DNA from: Gammaproteobacteria bacterium
GTDB lineage: Bacteria; Pseudomonadota; Gammaproteobacteria; JAJFJF01
Assembly: GCA_021774255.1 (NCBI GenBank)
Contig: JAJFJF010000011.1
Location: forward strand, 1-42,980
Reading direction: 5' to 3'
Length of the DNA: 42,980 nucleotides
Shown here: positions 16,844-26,075 of the stretch, in pieces
How positions within the stretch are numbered: position 1 is the first letter of the stretch
Layout: each line of letters starts with the position of its first letter
Notes under the pieces: model-generated
The model's database searches: none
The model's input: only the letters and a program-made list of their open reading frames with translations
Told to the model about the DNA's origin: nothing
Program-made: the position numbers and the translations under genes

Positions 16844-17331
16844 TGTTAACAGCCAATCAACACTATTATCTGCAAAATATGGGCGTGGCAGTGTGGCAGT
16901 CACGCACGCCTTTGTCAGGTGCAAAATTATCGCCGCTGCAGGCGGGGCCCTTACAATTTGATACGGCAGCCGCATCGGCATCGGCACCCTGCTTGGTAAT
17001 TGTAACAGATGCACTTTCACCTGCTGCACAAACCTTATTTGATACGATTCAAGCAGTGGTCGGTTTATCGGCTGAAAAGCTTGCCTGGGCGCAGTTGCCA
17101 AAAGGCAGTGACGTCGTAGAAACTGATTTACAACAACAGGTCGTGGCGTATGGCCCGCAATTGATTTGGTTGATGGGCAAATCGGTTTCTCAAGTTGCTT
17201 CTGGGCTGACAAATATCGCTATTCCTGTGATGACGACACCACACCCGGAAGATTTACTTTCCTCGCCGCTACTGAAACGCACTTTATGGCACGATATGTT
17301 AGCGATCCACGCGCGCTTGCTTGCCTTATGA
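16843..17331 (+). CDS. holD: DNA polymerase III psi subunit HolD-like protein
   Basis: 162 residues from the ATG at 16843. The N-terminus (YYLQNMGVAVWQSR) matches the start of psi (E. coli WQLQQLGITQWSLR) and the C-terminus (LLKRTLWHDMLAIH) matches its last helix. The middle is poorly conserved, as is usual for psi. In the replisome psi joins chi (HolC) to the clamp loader. It lies immediately before rimI with ATGA overlap, as in E. coli holD-rimI, which supports the call. The chi gene is also in this window (24024-24479). Confidence 0.82.
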   Translation: MLTANQHYYLQNMGVAVWQSRTPLSGAKLSPLQAGPLQFDTAAASASAPCLVIVTDALSPAAQTLFDTIQAVVGLSAEKLAWAQLPKGSDVVETDLQQQVVAYGPQLIWLMGKSVSQVASGLTNIAIPVMTTPHPEDLLSSPLLKRTLWHDMLAIHARLLAL

Positions 17332-17798
17332 AGACAACAACATTGCAGAAGATGACCTTCGATGATTTGCCTCAAGTGCTGGCCTCCGCTCAGCGCGCAT
17401 TTCATTACCCATGGACATTTGAAATGTTTCGTGATGCACTTATGGCGGGCGATGAAGGCTGGTTGCTTCTGAAAGAAGAACAGTTAATAGGATGGGGCTT
17501 GATTAAAAATGTGCTGGATGAGCTGCATATTTTAAATTTCTGCATTGAGCCAGCACACCAACGCCAAGGTTATGGTCGCCATTTGCTTGCAGCATTAATC
17601 GCACGTGCACCGGAGGCTAAAACAGCCTTGCTGGATGTGCGTGCCTCCAATTTCAGTGCCATCGCACTGTATGAGGCAGCGGGTTTTCGCCCCATGGGGT
17701 GTCGGCCAGGCTATTACCCTGCTGCGCGTGGCCGTGAAGATGCAATTTTATTCTCGATGCCGTTGACGCCAGCTGCAGCAGGGCGCCAGTATGCTTGA
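17328..17798 (+). CDS. rimI: Ribosomal-protein-alanine N-acetyltransferase RimI
   Basis: GNAT acetyltransferase that acetylates the N-terminus of ribosomal protein S18. 156 residues from the ATG at 17328, which overlaps the holD stop (ATGA); the frame is open further upstream inside holD. The acetyl-CoA binding motif is RQGYGRHLL (about 79-87), and LDVRASNFSAIALYEAAGF is the typical RimI C-terminal motif. It overlaps the yoaA start by 8 bp. Confidence 0.92.
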   Translation: MKTTTLQKMTFDDLPQVLASAQRAFHYPWTFEMFRDALMAGDEGWLLLKEEQLIGWGLIKNVLDELHILNFCIEPAHQRQGYGRHLLAALIARAPEAKTALLDVRASNFSAIALYEAAGFRPMGCRPGYYPAARGREDAILFSMPLTPAAAGRQYA

Positions 17799-19725
17799 TG
17801 TGAGCAAAGACGCGGTTGATGAAGCATTAAGCAGTGAGGGGCCGATTGCCAAGGCCTTGCCGCACTTTTCACCGCGAGACAGCCAACAACAAATGGCCAA
17901 TGCTGTGCAGCAGGCCATCCGCCACGCACAGGTTTTATTGGTGGAAGCGGGCACCGGCACGGGTAAAACATTTGCCTATTTAGTGCCTGCCTTATTATCG
18001 GGGCAGCGTGTGGTGATCTCCACCGGCACGAAAACCTTACAAGATCAATTATTCAAACGTGATTTGCCCTTGGTGCGCGATGCGTTGGCGACCCCCGTCA
18101 AAATGGCGTTGCTCAAAGGCCGCGCTAATTATTTGTGCTTGCACCGCTTGGAACAAGTGCAGGGTGCGGGCTTTTTACACAGCAAGCAGGCGGTCAGTGA
18201 TTTGCAGACAGTGCGTGAATGGGCGGCGACCACGCAAGAGGGTGATATTGCCGAGCTCGGTGCCGTGGCCGAATCGGCGGATGTCTGGCCGCAGGTCACG
18301 AGCACAAAAGATAATTGCCTTGGTCAAGAATGTGCTTATTTTAAAGATTGCCATGTAATGAAAGCGCGGCGACGTGCGCAAGAGTCTGATATTGTCGTCG
18401 TCAATCACCATTTGTTTTTTGCAGATATCGCCTTGCGTGATGAAGGCGTGGCAGAATTATTGCCAGAAGCCGATGCCGTGATTTTTGATGAGGCGCATCA
18501 ATTATCCGATGTGGCCATGAATTTTTTTGGCGACTCGATTAGCAGCCGGCAGCTGTTTGAATTGGCGCAAGATGTGAACATCGCACACTTTAAAGAAGCC
18601 AAAGATATGAGTAAGCTGCTGCAGCAGACCGATGCGGTGCAGCTGGCGCTTAAAAATATGCGATTGGCATTTGGTAAAATGATGCGCCGCGAAGCGTGGC
18701 ACACTGTGGGCAATAGCCTCGAGTTGCAGGCAGCCATTAGCGATCTCAAAAAAACATTAAGCCTCTTGCAGGGTACACTGGAAGTCGTTGCAGAGCGCGG
18801 CAAAACACTGGAGCAATGTTATCGCCGCTGTGTTGAGTTGTCCGCAACCTTTAATGCCTTAACCGGTAGCTCGCCGGCCGATCAGATCCACTGGTTTGAA
18901 ACCTTTCAACGCGCTTTTGTTATTCGTCATACTCCCATGGATGTCAGCGAGCAATTTCAAGCCATGATGCAAGCCAAACAAGCTGCATGGGTGCTGACGT
19001 CTGCCACACTGGCCGTGGGCCAGCAGTTCACACATTTTGCTGCGCCATTGGGTTTGAATCATGCCAAAGAATTATTACTCGACAGCCCCTTTGATTTTGA
19101 GAAGCAAGCCTTGCTGTATGTGCCACGTGCGTTGCCCGATCCCAGCGCGTCCGATTACACGGAAGCCCTGATCCATGCGGCCTTGCCCGTATTAGAAGCA
19201 AGCAAAGGGCGCGCGTTTTTGTTGTTTACCAGCCACCGTGCATTAAAGCTGGCGGCTGAATTATTAGAAGGCAAAACAGAGTATCCCTTACTCGTGCAAG
19301 GCACGCAGCCGCGCGCGACGCTGCTGACAGCCTTTCGTGCACATGGTAATGCCATTTTGCTCGGCACCAGCAGTTTTTGGGAAGGCGTGGATGTGCGCGG
19401 GGAAGCGCTGTCTTGTGTGATTATTGATAAATTGCCGTTTGCGTCGCCGGGCGATCCGTTGATTGAAGCGCGTATTGCCTCCATGAAAAAACAAGGTAAA
19501 AACGCGTTTATGGAATACCAATTGCCCAGCGCGGTGATCACTTTAAAACAAGGGGTGGGGCGTTTGATCCGCGACATTGATGATCGTGGTGTGCTCATGC
19601 TGTGCGATCCACGTTTAATTGCACGCCCGTATGGTAAACTGTTTTTAAATAGTTTGCCCAGCATGCCGCGCACGCGTGAACTGGCGAAAGTGCAAGACTT
19701 TTTTAAAGAGACGGCCACGACATGA
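17791..19725 (+). CDS. yoaA: ATP-dependent DNA helicase YoaA (DinG/XPD family)
   Basis: Superfamily 2 iron-sulfur helicase, 644 residues. Walker A is GTGTGKT (54-60) and the DEAH box is at about 233-236. Four Fe-S cysteines are present: NYLCLHR (about 116), then CLGQECAYFKDC (about 176-187). The late motif VGRLIRDIDDRG is also seen. Length and cysteine pattern fit YoaA better than DinG. YoaA is known to bind the chi subunit HolC in place of psi for repair of stalled forks; both chi and psi genes are nearby. Its stop overlaps the tsaB start, the same yoaA-tsaB adjacency as in E. coli. Confidence 0.9.
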   Translation: MLDVSKDAVDEALSSEGPIAKALPHFSPRDSQQQMANAVQQAIRHAQVLLVEAGTGTGKTFAYLVPALLSGQRVVISTGTKTLQDQLFKRDLPLVRDALATPVKMALLKGRANYLCLHRLEQVQGAGFLHSKQAVSDLQTVREWAATTQEGDIAELGAVAESADVWPQVTSTKDNCLGQECAYFKDCHVMKARRRAQESDIVVVNHHLFFADIALRDEGVAELLPEADAVIFDEAHQLSDVAMNFFGDSISSRQLFELAQDVNIAHFKEAKDMSKLLQQTDAVQLALKNMRLAFGKMMRREAWHTVGNSLELQAAISDLKKTLSLLQGTLEVVAERGKTLEQCYRRCVELSATFNALTGSSPADQIHWFETFQRAFVIRHTPMDVSEQFQAMMQAKQAAWVLTSATLAVGQQFTHFAAPLGLNHAKELLLDSPFDFEKQALLYVPRALPDPSASDYTEALIHAALPVLEASKGRAFLLFTSHRALKLAAELLEGKTEYPLLVQGTQPRATLLTAFRAHGNAILLGTSSFWEGVDVRGEALSCVIIDKLPFASPGDPLIEARIASMKKQGKNAFMEYQLPSAVITLKQGVGRLIRDIDDRGVLMLCDPRLIARPYGKLFLNSLPSMPRTRELAKVQDFFKETATT

Positions 19726-20429
19726 AGCTATTAGCACTCGATACCTCAACACAAAGTTGCTCGGTTGCCTTGCAAGTGGGCGATGCTGTTACCCAGCAGT
19801 ATCAAGAGGGCGCGCGCGAGCAAGGCCAGTTATTGCTGCCGATGATTGAATCGGTGTTGGCAGAGGCAGGCCTCACCTTAAAGCAGCTGGATGCATTGGC
19901 GTTTGGGCGCGGGCCAGGGAGCTTTACCGGTATGCGGATCGGCGCGGGCGTGGTGCAGGGTTTAGCGTTTGCGGCCGATTTGCCGGTTGTGCCTATTTCA
20001 ACACTGCAAACGCTTGCGCAAGGTGCCGCACGTGAACTGGACGCGCAAAAGGTGTTGGTTGCGCTGGATGCACGCATGGATGAGATTTATTGGGGTGCGT
20101 ATCAGTGTGACCGTGATGGTTTCATGACGGTCGTTATGGTGGAAGATTGTTTGTGCTCGCCGTTGGAATTACCTTTGTTGCCACCGGAGGAAGTCGGGCC
20201 AGGCGGTGATGCACCTGAAAAATGGCTGGGCGTAGGGGATGCCTGGGAAGTCTATGGCAAGGTCTTGCGCCAGCAGGTGGGTGAGCAGCTTTTAACCGCG
20301 CGTGCGCAACGCTTCCCACAGGCGCGCGATATCTTGTCATTGGCAATTCCTTTTGTTTCACAAGGCGATACGGTCAGTGCTGAAGCCGCGCTGCCTGTTT
20401 ACTTGCGCGATAAAACGGCCTGGAAATAA
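19722..20429 (+). CDS. tsaB: tRNA t6A biosynthesis protein TsaB
   Basis: Non-catalytic partner of TsaD in making N6-threonylcarbamoyladenosine at tRNA position 37. 235 residues. The ASKHA-fold start LLALDTSTQSCSVAL and the FGRGPGSFTGMRIG motif (about 62-75) are diagnostic. The ATG overlaps the yoaA stop (ATGA). It is the last gene of the pssA-holD-rimI-yoaA-tsaB run; a short hairpin follows. Confidence 0.93.
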   Translation: MKLLALDTSTQSCSVALQVGDAVTQQYQEGAREQGQLLLPMIESVLAEAGLTLKQLDALAFGRGPGSFTGMRIGAGVVQGLAFAADLPVVPISTLQTLAQGAARELDAQKVLVALDARMDEIYWGAYQCDRDGFMTVVMVEDCLCSPLELPLLPPEEVGPGGDAPEKWLGVGDAWEVYGKVLRQQVGEQLLTARAQRFPQARDILSLAIPFVSQGDTVSAEAALPVYLRDKTAWK

Positions 20430-20435
20430 TGGCTT

Positions 20436-20453
20436 GCAGCCGTGCTGCTTTTT
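20436..20453 (+). terminator. Possible weak terminator after tsaB
   Basis: GCAGC (20436-20440), loop CGT, GCTGC (20444-20448), then TTTTT. The stem is only five pairs and the T-run merges with the next gene's -35, so termination may be partial. Confidence 0.35.
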
Positions 20454-20480
20454 GACAAGCTCATGATTTCCCGTTAAAAT
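20452..20480 (+). promoter_or_regulatory. Promoter of the DUF1294 gene
   Basis: TTGACA (20452-20457), exactly 17 bp, TAAAAT (20475-20480). It is the best sigma-70 type match seen in the window. The predicted start of transcription is near 20487, about 34 bases before the ATG at 20521. Confidence 0.75.
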
Positions 20481-20520
20481 GTACTCGATCTGAATATATT
20501 TTGGTTTCATTTTTTATCTT

Positions 20521-20937
20521 ATGAGCTTCCGTATCGGCAAAACACTCTCTTCTAAAATCGATAAAAATGTACATCGATCGTATGCGCATTTTACGTATCC
20601 GATTATGGCTATCCTGCTTTTTTGGATAGGTATGTTTTGGATGAGTGAGAGCTTTGAGCTCCCTTGGTTGCTGAGTTACTTACTGCTTATTAATGCTTTA
20701 TCATTTTTCTTTATCGCCATTGATAAAGTGATCGCGATGGTGCGCGACGAGCGAGTGCCAGAGTGGGTGCTGCATACCTTGGCGTTGCTAGGTGGCATTC
20801 CTGCCACAGCATTGGCGATTCATTTGTTTCACCATAACCGCGATAAAGTGTCTTTTCGTATTGTGCTTTGGGTGATTGCAGGCGTGCAGGTGGTCATTAT
20901 TCTTTTCTGGCACGAGTGGATTTTGCGTTTTTGGTAA
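20521..20937 (+). CDS. DUF1294 family membrane protein
   Basis: 138 residues with four likely spans (about 27-43, 49-69, 84-101, 112-132). The family signature is seen in INALSFFFIAIDKVIA, ERVPEWVLHTLALLGG and HHNRDKVSF. Homologues often carry the motif as FRHKTxK; here it is FHHNRDK. Function in the family is unknown. It has its own strong promoter, so it is a separate unit from tsaB. Confidence 0.85.
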   Translation: MSFRIGKTLSSKIDKNVHRSYAHFTYPIMAILLFWIGMFWMSESFELPWLLSYLLLINALSFFFIAIDKVIAMVRDERVPEWVLHTLALLGGIPATALAIHLFHHNRDKVSFRIVLWVIAGVQVVIILFWHEWILRFW

Positions 20938-21050
20938 GCAAAGCCTAACTTCCTCGTCTATACTTTCCTTGTTCTTCATGCTCAAATGAACTCAAAATGT
21001 GTTCATTTGGCTTTTCAAAAAATACAGATATTACCGAAAATCAAGGAGCG

Positions 21051-21140
21051 ATGACGGTGAAAGAATTTAAATTGGCGAGTGCCTCTATTTTGCTATTTTT
21101 AGCGTTTTTAGTGACTTATGCGTCAGGTGTGACAATATAA
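21051..21140 (+). CDS. Tiny single-span membrane protein (29 codes or fewer residues)
   Basis: A short ORF of 29 residues from the ATG at 21051, or 27 from the GTG at 21057. A strong AAGGAG (21043-21048) is 8 bases from the GTG and only 2 from the ATG, which favours the GTG. A charged N-terminus is followed by one hydrophobic segment (ILLFLAFLVTYASG). A CAAATGAAC/GTTCATTTG inverted repeat lies just upstream. No homologue is recognised; the ribosome binding site plus the span make it worth annotating, but it may not be expressed. Confidence 0.45.
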   Translation: MTVKEFKLASASILLFLAFLVTYASGVTI

Positions 21141-21198
21141 TCTTGTGGTTGGTTTATAGGCTAACTTCCAGTATTTCCTCGATGTTAAAAGAATAGCG

Positions 21199-21244
21199 CC
21201 CTCTCCCCTTGAAGGGGAGAGGGCCGGGGTGAGGGGTTATTTTT
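21199..21244. repeat. CCCTCTCCCC-type repeat next to valS
   Basis: The hairpin CCCTCTCCCCTT / AAGGGGAGAGGG is followed by CCGGGGTGAGGGGTTATTTT. It ends 6 bp from the valS stop and may act as the 3' structure of the valS message. Confidence 0.8.
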
Positions 21245-21249
21245 ATGGT

Positions 21250-24027
21250 TTAAAGCGCGGCTAGCTCAGCCAGCTGTTTTTGTAGTTTCTCAACAGAAGC
21301 CGCTGTCTCGTCATGATGTTGACGCAGCTTTTCAACCACCTCTTTAGGGGCTTTAGCAAGATAATTAGGATTATTGAGCTGCGACTGCGCGCGCGTTAAC
21401 TCTTTGGTGAGCTTGGTAAGTGCCTTATCCAAACGAGCCGATTCGGCTTTTTTATCAATCAAGCCCGCCATGGGGATTAACATTTCCATTTCTCCTGCCA
21501 ACGCCGTGGCAGCCGGTGGTGCTTCATCTTTTTCGGTCAGCCACGTGATCGCATCAATTTTTGCGAGCTGTTTAATAAAGCTTTCGTTGCGTGCAAAATA
21601 ATCTTTGTCTTGTGCCGTGGCATTTTTGACTAAAATAGAAAGCGTTTTATTGGGTGAAATATTCATTTCACCGCGGATGTTGCGGACACCGATAATCACT
21701 TGTTTTAACCAAGCGATTTGGGCTTCAGCAGAAGGGCTACACAGTGCGTTGTCAACGTCAGGGAAAGCGTGCTCCATGATGCTTTTGCCAGGTTTGCCAG
21801 CACGCGGGGCTATCTGCTGCCAAATCGTGTCGGTAATAAACGGCATAATAGGGTGGATCAAACGCAACAACGTTTCTAATACCTGAAGCAGTGTGGTTTG
21901 TGTGCCGTATTTTAACGCTTCATCATCGCCATTCAATACAGGCTTGCACAACTCAAGATACCAATCGCAATATTCATTCCACGTAAACTCATAAAGGGCT
22001 TGTGCCGCTAAATCAAAACGGTATTGTGTGAAGTGCTTATGAATATCGGCAATCAGCGTTTGCAGACGTGATTGAATGTAGTGATCAGCGAGGCTTAAAG
22101 CGGTAGGCGCTGCGCCGGGTGTATAGTTTTCCGTATTCATTAAGACATAACGCGCGGCATTCCATAATTTATTGCAAAAATGGCGATAGCCTTCGATACG
22201 TGCAAAATCCAAACGAATTTCGCGCGCGGCGGTGGCCACGGCGCAAAGATAAAAGCGCAATGCATCGGTGCCAAAAGCGGAAATGCCTTCCGGGAAATCT
22301 TTGCGTGTGGTCGCTTCAATTTCGTTGACTTTGCTGGCTTGCATTAAGTGGGCAGTGCGCTTTTTAACCAAGTCTTCGAGTGTGATCCCGTCAATCAAAT
22401 CAATCGGGTCAATCACATTGCCTTTAGATTTTGACATCTTTTGGCCTTTGGCATCACGAATAAGCCCGGTGATATACACTTCTTTAAAAGGGACTTCGCC
22501 TGTAAACTTCAAGCCCATCATGATCATGCGGGCGACCCAAAAGAAAATAATATCAAAGCCCGTGATCAACACGTTGCCAGGGTAGAAATGATTCAGCTCG
22601 GGTGTTTTTTCAGGCCAGCCCAGTGTCGAGAAGGGCCAGAGCGCAGAAGAAAACCAGGTGTCAAGTACGTCGCTATCTTGGGTTAATGTGATATCGTCTG
22701 CCAAATTATGCTTTTCACGTACGGCGCTTTCGCTTTCGCCGACATACACGGTGCCTTCCTCATCGTACCAGGCGGGGATCCGATGCCCCCACCAGATCTG
22801 GCGACTAATGCACCAGTCTTCGATATTGTGCATCCATTCAAAATAGGTTTTTTCCCAGTTTTTAGGCACAAACGTGATGTCACCGTTTTTGACGGCATCC
22901 ACGGCGGGTTGCGCAAGCGGGGCTATTTTGACATACCATTGATCGGTGAGGTAGGGCTCAATAATGGCACCGGAGCGATCGCCGCGCGGCACAGGGCGCG
23001 TGTGATCTTCAATTTTCTCAACAAGCTGTTGCTTTTCTAAATCTTTAATAATTTTTTTGCGTGCTTCAAAACGATCCAAACCACGATAAGCTGCAGGCAC
23101 GTCATCATTTAAACAAGCATCGGGCGTGAAGATGTTGAGGATGGGCAGTTCATGCCGTTTGCCAACGTCGGCATCGTTAAAGTCGTGCGCAGGGGTGATC
23201 TTCACACACCCCGTGCCAAATGCAGGGTCGACGTATTCGTCAGCAATGATGGGGATCGCGCGATCGGTTAATGGCAGTGCCACTGTTTTGCCAACAAGAT
23301 CTTTAAAACGTTCATCCTCTGGATTGACGGCAATGGCCGCATCGCCCAGTAGGGTTTCCGGGCGGGTCGTGGCAACAACAACATGACCGCTGCCGTCAGT
23401 CAGTGGGTAGCGTAAATGCCACAGCGAGCCGCTTTCTTCTTCGGTGGTGACTTCCAGATCAGAAATCGCCGTGTGTAAGACCGGATCCCAATTCACCAAA
23501 CGTTTGCCGCGATATATCAAGCCTTCTTCATGAAGCTGAATAAAGACTTTTGTCACGGCGTCACTGATGTGTGGGTCTAGGGTAAAGCGCTCGCGCGACC
23601 AGTCAGGCGAGGTGCCCAAGCGGCGCATTTGCTGCATGATCCAGCCGCCCGAGGTGTCTTTCCACTCCCAAACACGTTCAATAAAATTTTCGCGGCCTAA
23701 GGTATGACGCGTTTTATTTTCGGCCGCCAGCTGTTGCTCCACCACCATTTGCGTGGCGATACCCGCATGATCTGTGCCGACTTGCCATAAGGTATTGTCG
23801 CCTTTCATGCGATGATAGCGAGTAAGCAAATCCATTAAGGTTTGCTGGAAGGCGTGTCCCATGTGCAAACTGCCGGTGACATTCGGCGGCGGCAACATAA
23901 TGCAGTAGGGCGCCGCCTCTGTGTGCAGTTGGGTCGTAAAATAACCCGCCTGTTCCCATTGCTGGTAGCGCGTGGTTTCGATGGCTTTTGGATCAAAGGC
24001 TTTATCTAGGGTGTGAGTCTCGCTCAT
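21250..24027 (-). CDS. valS: Valyl-tRNA synthetase
   Basis: Class I aminoacyl-tRNA synthetase charging tRNA-Val. 925 residues, full length. The HIGH-type motif is HMGH (55-58, after PPPNVTGSL), and KMSKS lies in [10 protein letters not shown] (about 530). The editing domain lies between them. The C-terminal coiled-coil arm is seen in the last 65 residues (Lys/Ala/Leu heptads). The start overlaps the holC stop by 4 bp, giving the conserved pepA-holC-valS order. Confidence 0.97.
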   Translation of the reverse strand: MSETHTLDKAFDPKAIETTRYQQWEQAGYFTTQLHTEAAPYCIMLPPPNVTGSLHMGHAFQQTLMDLLTRYHRMKGDNTLWQVGTDHAGIATQMVVEQQLAAENKTRHTLGRENFIERVWEWKDTSGGWIMQQMRRLGTSPDWSRERFTLDPHISDAVTKVFIQLHEEGLIYRGKRLVNWDPVLHTAISDLEVTTEEESGSLWHLRYPLTDGSGHVVVATTRPETLLGDAAIAVNPEDERFKDLVGKTVALPLTDRAIPIIADEYVDPAFGTGCVKITPAHDFNDADVGKRHELPILNIFTPDACLNDDVPAAYRGLDRFEARKKIIKDLEKQQLVEKIEDHTRPVPRGDRSGAIIEPYLTDQWYVKIAPLAQPAVDAVKNGDITFVPKNWEKTYFEWMHNIEDWCISRQIWWGHRIPAWYDEEGTVYVGESESAVREKHNLADDITLTQDSDVLDTWFSSALWPFSTLGWPEKTPELNHFYPGNVLITGFDIIFFWVARMIMMGLKFTGEVPFKEVYITGLIRDAKGQKMSKSKGNVIDPIDLIDGITLEDLVKKRTAHLMQASKVNEIEATTRKDFPEGISAFGTDALRFYLCAVATAAREIRLDFARIEGYRHFCNKLWNAARYVLMNTENYTPGAAPTALSLADHYIQSRLQTLIADIHKHFTQYRFDLAAQALYEFTWNEYCDWYLELCKPVLNGDDEALKYGTQTTLLQVLETLLRLIHPIMPFITDTIWQQIAPRAGKPGKSIMEHAFPDVDNALCSPSAEAQIAWLKQVIIGVRNIRGEMNISPNKTLSILVKNATAQDKDYFARNESFIKQLAKIDAITWLTEKDEAPPAATALAGEMEMLIPMAGLIDKKAESARLDKALTKLTKELTRAQSQLNNPNYLAKAPKEVVEKLRQHHDETAASVEKLQKQLAELAAL

Positions 24028-24479
24028 GATTGTGCCTCGCGTTCGCGTGCCGCCAGATCGATAGTTTGGGGCGTTAACCCCTGCTGGCGGTAAGCTTTGT
24101 AGTGTTCGCGTGCTTGTGCGCGCCGCTCGTCTTCTGCCGGTACAATTTCAATGACGCGCCTAAATGTGTTAAAGAAAGAAGGGATCTGCGAGGTCAAATT
24201 AATCAGCACATCTTGATGGGCGCAAGGTGCATTGTCATACGTGATGTGAATAGGCGGTGGCGGTGTCGGCCCTTCACCACAGAGATGATGCGGTAAAAAC
24301 GCGTCGGGGCGAAATGTCCACAAGGTTTCATCCAGCAGTTCGGCGTGTTTCGCAGAGTCAGTATAAACACAAATGCGATGGTTGGCGTGATAAGCTTTTT
24401 CGACTAAACGACAGACGAAATGCTCGACAGGTTGTTCGCTTTGTTCGGCAAGCAAATAAAAATCAATACGTGGCGGCAT
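24024..24479 (-). CDS. holC: DNA polymerase III chi subunit HolC
   Basis: Clamp-loader accessory subunit linking psi to single-stranded DNA binding protein, and known partner of the YoaA helicase. 151 residues. The family pattern is seen in IDFYLL at the start, the long helix ending [20 protein letters not shown], and [12 protein letters not shown] near the C-terminus. It sits between pepA and valS as in E. coli, overlapping valS by 4 bp. Confidence 0.9.
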   Translation of the reverse strand: MPPRIDFYLLAEQSEQPVEHFVCRLVEKAYHANHRICVYTDSAKHAELLDETLWTFRPDAFLPHHLCGEGPTPPPPIHITYDNAPCAHQDVLINLTSQIPSFFNTFRRVIEIVPAEDERRAQAREHYKAYRQQGLTPQTIDLAAREREAQS

Positions 24480-24501
24480 AATACGACGACTACACTATAA
24501 A

Positions 24502-25977
24502 TTATTGGCTACGTGCAATTAAATAATGCATTAATAAAGGCACGCCGCGACCGGTGGCGCCTTTTTCTTCACCTGAACGATAAGCGGTGCCCGCGATATC
24601 AATATGCGCCCACCGGTATTGCTTAGTGAAACGTGCTAAAAAGCAAGCCGCTGTGATGCTGGAAGCCGCGCGCGACCCCACATTGGCCATGTCAGCGACA
24701 GTGCTGTTTATTTGATCTTGATATTCTTCCCAAATAGGCAGGCGCCATGCGCGATCGCCAGAACTGGTGCCAGCGGCAACAAGCGCATCGGCAAGCGAGT
24801 CGTTGTTACTGAATAAACCGCAGGCTTGATTGCCTAATGCAATCACGCATGCCCCTGTCAGGGTCGCAATATCAATCACGGTGTCGGGCTTAAAGCGTTT
24901 GGCGTAGGTCAGTGCATCGCACAGGATCAAACGGCCTTCTGCATCGGTGTTGAGAATTTCAATGGTTTGCCCAGACATACTTTTGACCACATCACCGGGT
25001 TTGCTCGCACTGCCGCCCAGTAAATTTTCGGTGGTGGGGATCAACACCACCACATTGATGGGCAACTTTAGTTTGATGACGGCGGTGATTGTGCCTAACA
25101 CGGCCGCCGCGCCACACATATCAAATTTCATGTCTTCCATGCCTTGTGCAGGCTTGATGGAAATACCGCCCGCATCAAAGGTGACGCCTTTGCCGACTAA
25201 GACGATAGGTTTATCCGCTTCATCTGCACCTTGGTACTGAATGCTAATAAGCTTGGCCGGTTTGTCGCTGCCGCGTGTGACAGAAAGCAGTGAATGCATC
25301 CCCAATTTTTCCATCTCTTCTTCAGACAATATTTCAGTGGTGACTTTAACGGATTTTTTAGCGAGCGCTTTGGCCTGCGTGGCTAAATAATCTGGCGTGC
25401 AAATATTAGCAGGTAGATTTGCCAGATCTTTTGCCGTGCGCATGCCCAGCGCAATGGCTTGCCCTTGTTTTATGAGTTTGTCATCGCTGCAGTCGGTCAC
25501 AAACGTCATGTTTTCAAGCGGTGCAACATGCTGGTTGTTATTGCTTTTGAGCTCAGTAAACAGATAGAAAGCATCGTCGAGTAGTTCCACGGCTTGCCGA
25601 ATTTTCCACGCGTCATCGCAGCCCGCGACGGGTACGTCGAGCAGGGCACAGAGTGCGTCACTGGCGCCGGTTGTTTTCAGCGCCGTAAAGCCCGCGATGA
25701 GTGCTTTGCGGTATTGTTGCATGGTTAATTCTTTACGATCGCCACAGCCGACGAGTAATAGGCGTTTGCAGGGCAGATGTTGTGGGTGGTGAATAACAAG
25801 TGTTTCGCCCAGTTTGCCCGTAAAATCCCCTTTGCTTTTGAGGCTGCTGATCAATTTTTTGCTTGCGGTGTCGAGTGCTTTGGCGGTGCCGCTTAAGGGC
25901 TGCTTTTCAAATACGCCGATGAGGGTACATTGGCTGCGTCGTTTGGCGGGGTCGATTGATTTTAAGTGAAATTCCAT
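24502..25977 (-). CDS. pepA: Leucyl aminopeptidase PepA
   Basis: M17 dinuclear-zinc aminopeptidase. 491 residues from the ATG at 25977, which aligns with the MEF start of E. coli PepA; an ATG two codons upstream is also available. Metal and catalytic residues lie in GVTFDAGGISIKPA, the following MKFDMCGAA, and the signature NTDAEGRL (about 345-352). In E. coli PepA is also a DNA-binding protein in Xer recombination and carAB control. The gene is divergent from lptF across a 98-bp gap that contains an inverted repeat. Confidence 0.95.
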   Translation of the reverse strand: MEFHLKSIDPAKRRSQCTLIGVFEKQPLSGTAKALDTASKKLISSLKSKGDFTGKLGETLVIHHPQHLPCKRLLLVGCGDRKELTMQQYRKALIAGFTALKTTGASDALCALLDVPVAGCDDAWKIRQAVELLDDAFYLFTELKSNNNQHVAPLENMTFVTDCSDDKLIKQGQAIALGMRTAKDLANLPANICTPDYLATQAKALAKKSVKVTTEILSEEEMEKLGMHSLLSVTRGSDKPAKLISIQYQGADEADKPIVLVGKGVTFDAGGISIKPAQGMEDMKFDMCGAAAVLGTITAVIKLKLPINVVVLIPTTENLLGGSASKPGDVVKSMSGQTIEILNTDAEGRLILCDALTYAKRFKPDTVIDIATLTGACVIALGNQACGLFSNNDSLADALVAAGTSSGDRAWRLPIWEEYQDQINSTVADMANVGSRAASSITAACFLARFTKQYRWAHIDIAGTAYRSGEEKGATGRGVPLLMHYLIARSQ

Positions 25978-26013
25978 AGTCATATCTTGATTAGTATCGT
26001 TATTGTGTAGTCT

Positions 26014-26047
26014 GGTAAACTGTATTTGGCTAAAGAGCTAGTTTACC
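26014..26047. promoter_or_regulatory. Inverted repeat between pepA and lptF
   Basis: Perfect GGTAAACT (26014-26021) / AGTTTACC (26040-26047) with an 18-bp spacer, centred between the two divergent start codons. It is placed like an operator controlling either or both genes. Function is inferred from position only. Confidence 0.4.
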
Positions 26048-26075
26048 CCAATTGGCCGTTTTAATTAATATTATT

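Larger units (their letters stand above)
20938..21249. other. 312-bp gap with a hairpin, a tiny ORF and a repeat
   Basis: Holds a 9-bp inverted repeat CAAATGAAC (20983-20991) / GTTCATTTG (21001-21009), a 29-codon membrane ORF (21051-21140) and a CCCTCTCCCC repeat (21199-21244) next to the valS stop. Confidence 0.6.
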
